Assembly: GCF_018604545.1 (NCBI RefSeq)
Contig: NZ_CP075896.1
Location: forward strand, 1,178,001 to 1,242,000
Direction of reading: 5' to 3'
Source: Streptomyces koelreuteriae
Lineage (GTDB): Bacteria > Actinomycetota > Actinomycetes > Streptomycetales > Streptomycetaceae
DNA length: 64,000 bases
Numbering within the stretch: position 1 is the first letter of the stretch; each line of letters starts with the position of its first letter. A program made the position numbers and the translations under genes. Under the pieces are notes generated by a model, which worked only from the letters and a program-made list of their open reading frames with translations, was not told the DNA's origin and ran no database searches. This document shows positions 58,690 to 64,000 of this stretch, in pieces.

Positions 58690-59366
58690 GCGGCGGCCCC
58701 GGTGACGTCCCCGACGACGCCGTCGCGCATGCGGACCACGCGGTCGGCGCGGGCCGCGACCGCCTCGTCGTGGGTGACGATCACACAGGTCGCCCCGGAC
58801 CGCACCAGCGACTGGAGGCTGTCGAGGACCTGGGCGGCGCTGTCGCTGTCCAGCGCCCCGGTCGGCTCGTCCGCGAGGATCAGGCCGCGGCCGCCCGAGA
58901 AGGCCCGGGCCAGGGCGACGCGCTGCTGCTGCCCTCCGGAGAGCGAGTCCGGGTAGCGGTCGGCGTACTCGTCCATGCCCACGGAGGCGAGCGCCTCCCG
59001 CGCCTGCGCGCGGGCCTTGCGGCGGGACATGCCGTCGAGTTCGGCGGGCAGGGCCACGTTCTCCGCCACGCTGAGGATGCGGACCAGGTTGTAGTCCTGG
59101 AACACATAGCCGATGTGACGGCGCCTGTGCTGGTAGAGGTCCGCCTCGGGGAGCGTGTCGATGCGTACCCCGGCGACCGTGACCGTGCCCGTGTCCGGGG
59201 GCTGCAGTCCGCCCGCCATGGTGAGCAGGGTGGACTTGCCGCATCCGCTGGGCCCCATGACCGCGGTGAGGGTGCCCTCGCGGGCCGCCAGACTCACCCC
59301 GCGCACCGCCTGAACCTCGACCTCGCCACTGCGGTAGCGCCGGGTCACGCCGTCCAACACCAACAC
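58686..59366 (-). CDS. ABC transporter ATP-binding protein, MacB/LolD type
   Basis: 226 residues from GTG at 59366. Walker A VMGPSGCGKSTLL, Q-loop YVFQDYNLV, signature LSGGQQQRVALARAF, Walker B LILADEPTGALDSDSAA and switch His in VIVTHDEAVA. LolD/MacB-like family. It is encoded directly before its permease with a 4-nt overlap. A terminator hairpin at 59417-59449 upstream separates it from the small secreted gene, so it has its own promoter in the 50-nt gap. Confidence 0.93.
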   Translation of the reverse strand: MLVLDGVTRRYRSGEVEVQAVRGVSLAAREGTLTAVMGPSGCGKSTLLTMAGGLQPPDTGTVTVAGVRIDTLPEADLYQHRRRHIGYVFQDYNLVRILSVAENVALPAELDGMSRRKARAQAREALASVGMDEYADRYPDSLSGGQQQRVALARAFSGGRGLILADEPTGALDSDSAAQVLDSLQSLVRSGATCVIVTHDEAVAARADRVVRMRDGVVGDVTGAAA

Positions 59367-59416
59367 CTGTGTGCCCCATTCATCCGTACGCGACGATGGC
59401 TGCGAAACTGGACGAA

Positions 59417-59449
59417 GGCTGCCGGGCTGCTTTCCTCAGCCCGGCAGCC
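59417..59449 (-). terminator. Strong terminator after the small secreted gene
   Basis: Perfect 13-bp stem (59417-59429 with 59437-59449), 7-nt loop, 33 nt past the stop of the 59483 gene. Confidence 0.75.
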
Positions 59450-59482
59450 GTCAGTCGTGCTTCACCGCCGTTTCACACCTGC

Positions 59483-59794
59483 TCAGCGGTGCTGGAAGCC
59501 CGACTCGCCCACGCCCCAGGTGCAGCCGGGGGTGGAGAAGCTGGCTCCCGAGAAACTCCCGCCCTTGTAGGGCGAGTACACGGCGAACGGCGACAGGTCG
59601 CACTCGCCGTAGAGGCGGACGTCGTGGCCGCCGCTGTGCGAACAGCCGCTGGCCCACGCGTTGCCGCCGTTGCCGGAGTTGTGCCCCTGGTTGCTGCAGG
59701 ACACGGTGCCTGCCTGGGCGGGCAGCACGGTGGCGGCCGTGACGCCGCCGGCGAGCGCGGCTCCGATGGCCAGAGACGCCAGAAGACGCTTCAT
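59483..59794 (-). CDS. Small secreted protein with four cysteines
   Basis: 103 residues. The signal peptide is about 1-28 (MKRLLASLAIGAALAGGVTAATVLPAQA). The mature part is about 75 residues, rich in Gly, Ser and His, with four Cys (VSCSNQ, SGCSHS, GECDLS, PGCTWG) that could make two disulphides. It ends GVGESGFQHR. I do not recognise a family. It might be a surface-active, antimicrobial or signalling protein. It lies between the ABC exporter and a solo LuxR protein on the same strand. A terminator ends it, and the LuxR stop is 75 nt upstream of its start. Confidence 0.72.
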   Translation of the reverse strand: MKRLLASLAIGAALAGGVTAATVLPAQAGTVSCSNQGHNSGNGGNAWASGCSHSGGHDVRLYGECDLSPFAVYSPYKGGSFSGASFSTPGCTWGVGESGFQHR

Positions 59795-59869
59795 GCGTTA
59801 CCCCCTCAAGATCCGCCGACCGTCATCCGGAACAGCGGACCAGGTGTGCACGGCCGGACTTTCCGACCG

Positions 59870-60160
59870 TCATGTGCCACTTTTGCAACTCGCGTCTCGT
59901 TCGCCCATCGGACCTTTGGGTATTGCCCCAAGGTCCGATAGCGCTTTCTGGTATCTCTGTGCTAGAAGGGCCGCTTCCACCCGGGACTCGACACCGAGCT
60001 TGCGCATCAGACTCGTCAGATGGGCCTTCACCGTGCGTTCGGCAATTCCCAGCCGCTGCGCGAGCCGCCGGTTCGAGTCGCCTGTGACCAGCAGGGACAG
60101 AACCTCCAGTTCACGGCTGGTCAGTTCATCGAAGCTCGTTCTCCCTCGATCCGATCCCAT
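59870..60160 (-). CDS. Solo LuxR-type HTH regulator without receiver domain
   Basis: 96 residues from ATG at 60160 (GGGGGAAA upstream; a longer frame to 60271 lacks a ribosome site). Nearly all of it is the NarL/LuxR DNA-binding domain: FDELTSRELEVLSLLVTGDSNRRLAQRLGIAERTVKAHLTSLMRKLGVESRVEAALLAQRYQ. No receiver or ligand domain is present. It is upstream of the secreted small protein and the ABC genes on the same strand, and the likely target is one of these. The surrounding DNA is less GC-rich than average. Confidence 0.85.
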   Translation of the reverse strand: MGSDRGRTSFDELTSRELEVLSLLVTGDSNRRLAQRLGIAERTVKAHLTSLMRKLGVESRVEAALLAQRYQKALSDLGAIPKGPMGERDASCKSGT

Positions 60161-60316
60161 GCGTTTCCCCCGATCGTGTCGCTCTTCTGAGGTATGGCAC
60201 AGAGCCCCGTTGTGCCGCTGCGATCGGTGAATGGTAGTCAGTCGGAAAGAATTGATACACGGGTTGCACAAGCAGCGCGAAAACCAGCCACGAAGGAAGC
60301 TTGAAACTGATACGTG
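60161..60316. other. Comparatively AT-rich intergenic region
   Basis: 156 nt between the LuxR start and the methyltransferase stop with several A/T runs (GAAAGAATTGATACACG, GAAACTGATACGTGTTACACC) and two TGATAC(A/G)(C/T)G copies. It must contain the luxR promoter; no clear -10/-35 pair can be fixed. Confidence 0.4.
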
Positions 60317-61042
60317 TTACACCGTGCGCCTGGCCACCACCCACGTCGAGGGCAGCTCCACCCGGGTGCCGTCGGGTGCGTACTCGGTGGTGACGAGGGG
60401 CATCGCGCCGCTCGCCAGGACGGTGAGGCCGGCCGAGCGCAGATACTCGGGGACGGCGTCGTCGGAGACCTCACCGGGTGCGATGCCGTGCCGGAACACC
60501 GGCGCGAGCTTGGGCGGCGGACCGTCGGGGCCGCTCGCCAGGCCCATCAGCACCGGCTTGGCGGCACCGGATAGCTCCACCAGGAAGGCCCGGCCGCGGT
60601 CGCCGACCAGCGTGGCGATCCCGTCCACCAGCGACTGCCGGTCCTCCGGTTCGCACTGGTGCAGGACGCCCCGCACATAGACGTTGGTGTCGCCGAGCTC
60701 CGCGTGCAGGGTCTGTGTCTCGCTCTTGTCGGCGGCGTCCAGTTGCCGGTACGCGGCCTGCCCGGCCGGGTCGGCCCGCCGGGCGTGGTCGAGGGCCGCG
60801 GCCGACAGGTCGGCGCCCACGACCCGCGGGAAGCGGTCGGCCAGATAGCGGGTCTGGGTGCCGTTGCCGCAGCCGAGGTCCACCATCGGCAGTGCGGGAT
60901 CGGCCACATGGGGTTCGAACAGGGCAAGGTGCGGGCCGGCGGTCAGGACCGGCTCGGCGTCCCAGAACACCGCCCCCGGTTCGGCGGGCGCCGCACTCCA
61001 GAACCCCTCCCAGGCGTCCCGGTACCGACTCGTCACACTCAT
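60317..61042 (-). CDS. Class I SAM-dependent methyltransferase
   Basis: 241 residues from ATG at 61042 with GGGGAG upstream; the run-on frame to 61120 is not supported. MVDLGCGNGTQTRYLADRF (motif I), VVGADLSAAALDHARRAD, YRQLDAAD, DTNVYVRGVLHQCEPEDRQSLVDGIATLVGDRGRAFLVE, and a C-terminal substrate lid. Family Methyltransf_25-like; substrate unknown. It lies upstream of the AT-rich luxR promoter region. Single gene. Confidence 0.85.
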   Translation of the reverse strand: MSVTSRYRDAWEGFWSAAPAEPGAVFWDAEPVLTAGPHLALFEPHVADPALPMVDLGCGNGTQTRYLADRFPRVVGADLSAAALDHARRADPAGQAAYRQLDAADKSETQTLHAELGDTNVYVRGVLHQCEPEDRQSLVDGIATLVGDRGRAFLVELSGAAKPVLMGLASGPDGPPPKLAPVFRHGIAPGEVSDDAVPEYLRSAGLTVLASGAMPLVTTEYAPDGTRVELPSTWVVARRTV

Positions 61043-61130
61043 GCCCGACTCCCCAGGGTGCGCGCGGATTCCGCCGTCCGGCGGCGAGTACGGTGTACCG
61101 CGCGGCGCGGGCCACGACAAGCGTCCGGCG

Positions 61131-63551
61131 TCAGCGCCCGGGCAGCGTCAGCTCGAACCACACCGTCTTGCCCGTCTTGGTGCGGCTGGTGCCCCACTCG
61201 CGGGACAGCGTGCTGACGACCCGCAGACCGCGCCCGGAGTCGTCCAGGGAGCCGCTGCTCAGCAGCGTCGGCAGCTCGTGGTCGTCGTCGTCCACCTCGC
61301 AGAGCAGGGTGTCGCCGCGGACGAGGCGCAGTTCCACGGGGCGGGCGTGGGAGTGCCGTACGGCGTTGGTGACGAGTTCGCTGACCAGCAGCTCGGCGGA
61401 GGCGACCAGCTTCGCCAGGCCCCAGTCGTGCAGCCGCTCGCGGACCGCCGCGCGGGCCCGGCCGGCCTCGGCCGGGTCGAGGGCGAGCCGCCACTCGGCG
61501 ACGTCGTCCGGCTCGATGCCGTTCAGCCGGGCCATCAGCAGCGCCACGTCGTCCTTGCGGCCGCCGCGGGTGTTGAGGGACCTGATGATGGTGTCGCAGG
61601 CGTCGTCCATCGACGCGGCCGGGTGGGCGGCCGACTCACAGAGCGTCGCGAGGCCCACGCCGATGTCCTCGCCGCGCACCTCGACCAGCCCGTCGGTGCA
61701 CATCACCAGCCGGTCGCCGGGCTCCACGCGCAGGCGTTCCGCCTCGAAGGGCACTCCCCCGACGCCGATGGGCGCTCCCGTGGGCAGCTCCAGCAGTTCG
61801 CTGCGCCCGTCGTCGGCCCGGACCAGGACGGGTGGGATGTGCCCGGCGTTGGCGAGGTGCAGCTCGCTCGCGATCGGGTCGTACACGGCGTACAGACAGG
61901 TCGCGAGGTAGGTGTCGCCGAGGCGCTGGGCGAGGTCGTCGAGGTTGCGCAGCAGCTGGGCGGGCGGCAGGTCGAGTCCGGCCATGGTCTGCACGGCCGT
62001 GCGCAACTGGCCCATCATCGCCGCCGAGTTCAGGCCGTGGCCCATGACGTCGCCGACGACGAACGCGGTACGCCCGCCGGGCAGCTTCACCGCGTCGAAC
62101 CAGTCACCGCCGATCCGCCCGAGCAGCGTGCCCGGCAGATAGCGGGTGGCGATGTCGCAGCCCGCCATGCGGGGCGGGATGTGCGGCAGCATGCTGTCCT
62201 GGAGCGTCTCGGCGACGGTCTCCTGGTAGGTGTACATGCGCGCGTTGTCGAGCACGAGGCCCGCGCGGGCGGCGAGTTCGGCGCCGGTGACGCGGTCCAT
62301 GTCGTCGAAGACGGGCCGCTCCGGGTGCCGCAGCAGGATCATGAAGCCGAGCACGACATGGCGGGCCTTCAGGGGCACCACCAGCATGGAGCGGCCCGTG
62401 ATGAGCGGCCGGATGTCGCGCTTGTCGAACTGCGCGGCGATGGCGTGGCCCATCTGTTCGCTGATGCGCGGCACGAGGACGGGCTCGCCGGAGGTCATGC
62501 ACTGGAAGAACGGCGTGTGCGCGGGGAACGGCATGGCCTCCCCGACGGGTACGACGTCGTCCCAGCGGCCGGGTTCGTCGGTGTGCTCCAGGGCGACCCG
62601 GTGCCACAGGGTGGTCGTGTCGGGCACGCCGTCCGGGAACCCCTCGCCGGCGACGACCTGTTCGCGCAGATATGTCCCGGCGACGTCGGTGAAGCGGGGC
62701 ACGACGGCCCGGCTGACCTCGATGATCGTGCGGGACAGATCGAGGGAGGTGCCGATGCGGCCGCTGACCTCGTTGAGGAACTCCAGATGCTCGCGGACGG
62801 CCGCGTGTTCGAGGTCCTCGCCCTCGTCGCGCAGTTCCTCCGGGACGGGCTCGCCTGCGGCCAGGGCACGCGCGGCCCGCTCCCGGCGCGCCTTGCGCTC
62901 GGCCCGCCGGGCCACGCCCCAGTCGGGGGTGACGGGCACCCGGTCGTTCTGGCTGAACTCCAGGATGGGATAGCCGAGTTCGAGTACCTGCGCGACGATG
63001 CGGGCGCTCTCGCCGACGCTCATGCTGGGCAGGATCTCGGGCAGGCGGCGGGCGAGGTCCTCCGACCCGGGGAAGTCCGTGTGCAGGGCGAAGCCGGGGG
63101 CTATCCGCTCCAGCGCCCCGTCGTCGGCGCGCAGTCCGTCGGCGTCGGCGGCCAGCACGAGCAGCCGCTCGGGCCCGGGCCCCACCAGTGGGTAGGCCCA
63201 CCACAGGACGTCGACCCGGCCGTCCCCGGACGCGGTGAGCCGGGCGCGGCCCGCCGCGGGGTAGGACAGGCCGCCGTCGAGGGACGATTCGAGGTCGGGC
63301 CCGAGACCGTCGTAGGCGGCGTGCGGGGTGGTGTCCCGCTCGTCGGGCAGGGCGCCGGAGACGGGGAGCAGATCGAGGGCCGTACGGCCGATCGCCTCGT
63401 CCTTGGGGACGCCGAACAGGCGCCGTGCGCCCCGGCTCCAGTGGGACACGAGGCCGTCGCGGTCGACCACGACGACGGCCAGGGGGACGCGGCCGGGCTC
63501 GGCGGGTTCCGTCGCCGTGCCCTGCTCAGCCCTGTCGGTGCCACGGTCCAT
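61131..63551 (-). CDS. SpoIIE-type PP2C phosphatase with PAS, GAF and HATPase_c domains
   Basis: 806 residues from ATG at 63551. A PAS-like N-terminus (about 20-75: LAVVVVDRDGLVSHWSRGARRLFGVPKDEAIGR) and a spacer are followed by GAF (about 270-440, FLNEVSGRIGTSLDLSRTIIEVSRAVVPRFTDVAGTYL). The PP2C/RsbU core is at about 465-680, with GGDWFDAVKLPGGRTAFVVGDVMGHGLNSAAMMGQLRTAV, LATCLYAVYDP, GDRLVMCTDGLVEVRGEDI and GGRKDDVALLMARL. A RsbW-like HATPase is C-terminal (about 695-806, LVASAELLVSELVTNAVRHSHARPVELRL). Such proteins tune SigB-type partner switching. It is a plausible upstream regulator of the SigB/F-type sigma network (inference). Confidence 0.94.
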   Translation of the reverse strand: MDRGTDRAEQGTATEPAEPGRVPLAVVVVDRDGLVSHWSRGARRLFGVPKDEAIGRTALDLLPVSGALPDERDTTPHAAYDGLGPDLESSLDGGLSYPAAGRARLTASGDGRVDVLWWAYPLVGPGPERLLVLAADADGLRADDGALERIAPGFALHTDFPGSEDLARRLPEILPSMSVGESARIVAQVLELGYPILEFSQNDRVPVTPDWGVARRAERKARRERAARALAAGEPVPEELRDEGEDLEHAAVREHLEFLNEVSGRIGTSLDLSRTIIEVSRAVVPRFTDVAGTYLREQVVAGEGFPDGVPDTTTLWHRVALEHTDEPGRWDDVVPVGEAMPFPAHTPFFQCMTSGEPVLVPRISEQMGHAIAAQFDKRDIRPLITGRSMLVVPLKARHVVLGFMILLRHPERPVFDDMDRVTGAELAARAGLVLDNARMYTYQETVAETLQDSMLPHIPPRMAGCDIATRYLPGTLLGRIGGDWFDAVKLPGGRTAFVVGDVMGHGLNSAAMMGQLRTAVQTMAGLDLPPAQLLRNLDDLAQRLGDTYLATCLYAVYDPIASELHLANAGHIPPVLVRADDGRSELLELPTGAPIGVGGVPFEAERLRVEPGDRLVMCTDGLVEVRGEDIGVGLATLCESAAHPAASMDDACDTIIRSLNTRGGRKDDVALLMARLNGIEPDDVAEWRLALDPAEAGRARAAVRERLHDWGLAKLVASAELLVSELVTNAVRHSHARPVELRLVRGDTLLCEVDDDDHELPTLLSSGSLDDSGRGLRVVSTLSREWGTSRTKTGKTVWFELTLPGR

Positions 63552-63662
63552 GGCCCAGGCCCTCTCTCCCCACGGATCCGCGAGATCTGCGCCGGCGTCA
63601 CCACCGTACGGCGCCCGCCGGTCGCGAGGTGAGGCAACGCGGGAATTGCTCGCGCGGGCCTC

Positions 63663-63692
63663 GCACCGGCGCACGACCCCGTGCGCCGGTGC
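63663..63692 (-). terminator. Terminator after the partial Cna-B-like gene
   Basis: Perfect 12-bp stem (63663-63674 with 63681-63692) and 6-nt loop, 3 nt past the stop at 63696. Confidence 0.7.
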
Positions 63693-63695
63693 GCT

Positions 63696-64000
63696 TCAGT
63701 CCTCGTGCCCGAGCTGCAGATCCCGCTCGGTGCGGCCGCCTCCGGCCACCTGGAGGACAGTGGCGACGGGCGGGTATCCGGCGGCAATGACGGTGTACTC
63801 CCCGGAGGAGAGGTCGACGAAGCGGAACGTCCCGTCGGGACCGGTGGTGAGGGTGTCGACGACGTTGCCCGCCACGTCGATCAGGGTCACTCGGGCGTCC
63901 TCCACGGGCCGTCCGCCGCCCGCCCGGACGGTGCCGCGCAGGACGGCGCCGCCCGCCAGTTCGATGTCCCGGCGGGTCTCGCGATCGGCCTGGACGGTGA
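63696..64000 (-). CDS. Carboxypeptidase-regulatory/Cna-B-like domain end of a larger protein
   Basis: About 100 residues are visible; the 5' end is outside the window, as the frame is open to base 64000. The visible part reads like one Cna-B/transthyretin-type Ig domain: LRGTVRAGGGRPVEDARVTLIDVAGNVVDTLTTGPDGTFRFVDLSSGEYTVIAAGYPPVATVLQVAGGGRTERDLQLG. An in-frame GTG at 63905 lies inside the domain. In Streptomyces such domains end large surface proteins and some MFS transporters; which applies here cannot be told. Confidence 0.7.
   Translation of the reverse strand, partial: TVQADRETRRDIELAGGAVLRGTVRAGGGRPVEDARVTLIDVAGNVVDTLTTGPDGTFRFVDLSSGEYTVIAAGYPPVATVLQVAGGGRTERDLQLGHED

Overview
The window is very GC-rich with strong G/C third-position bias. 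It carries secreted plant-polysaccharide hydrolases, a ten-gene gvpOAFGYZJLSK cluster, many XRE/WYL/LuxR regulators, an F420-type LLM oxidoreductase and a SpoIIE-type phosphatase. This is a Streptomyces chromosome (inference from composition, gene families and gene order). From memory, the order GH48 / GH74 ... gvp cluster ... LigD-Pol / transketolase resembles the SCO65xx region of S. coelicolor; I could not check this. I see no rRNA, tRNA, CRISPR, insertion sequence or prophage. No gap between genes exceeds about 300 bases.

Layout. 1-6.6 kb holds the GH48 cellulase end, a GH74-CBM2 xyloglucanase, an MmpS-like protein and a PL11 rhamnogalacturonan lyase. 6.6-14.6 kb holds regulators (WYL, two XRE), an unknown gene pair, a methyltransferase, pterin dehydratase, an orphan NarJ-like chaperone and a second-type DnaK with a HAIR-like upstream site. 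14.6-25.7 kb holds GDPD, a CorA-like protein, OsmC, a holin-like/phosphodiesterase fusion, a recombinase-like domain protein, MBL and DedA proteins, a lysine-free aminotransferase homologue, a His-rich surface protein and a SigB/F-type sigma factor. 25.9-34.9 kb is a stress/dormancy-flavoured group: AraC, SnoaL, DUF2795, CBS pair, PfpI, baeRF, ABC-F, PAP2-DAG kinase fusion and a methyltransferase. 34.9-40.2 kb is the gas-vesicle-type operon, whose GvpY has a histone-H1-like tail next to a GvpZ with a poly-acidic tail. 40.3-45.1 kb is an NDH-2 / transketolase / LigD-polymerase operon. 45.3-49.6 kb holds the LLM oxidoreductase, a holin-like protein, VOC, GNAT and a secreted CocE/S15 hydrolase. 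49.7-56.1 kb is a peptidase operon (M55, M20, S9, S66) plus an SGNH/CE2 esterase. 56.1-64 kb holds a FtsX/MacB-type ABC exporter, a small secreted four-Cys protein, a stand-alone LuxR protein, a methyltransferase, a SpoIIE phosphatase and the end of a Cna-B-like protein.

How parts fit together. Promoter-like sites of the form GNNT-N14-16-GGGTA(C/A/G), the SigB-family pattern of Streptomyces, stand before the CorA-like, DUF2795, CBS, baeRF, PAP2-DAGK and LLM genes, with a weaker one before the holin-like gene. Together with the local SigB/F-type sigma gene, OsmC, DnaK2 and the gvp cluster, this suggests a general-stress/dormancy neighbourhood around a small cellulolytic segment. The most unusual items are the GvpY/GvpZ charged tails, the lysine-free PLP-enzyme homologue, the recombinase-like protein without a DNA-binding domain, the 9-residue repeat tail on NDH-2, an inverted repeat that could mask the start of the S66 gene, and a recurrent 44-nt element after three + strand genes.
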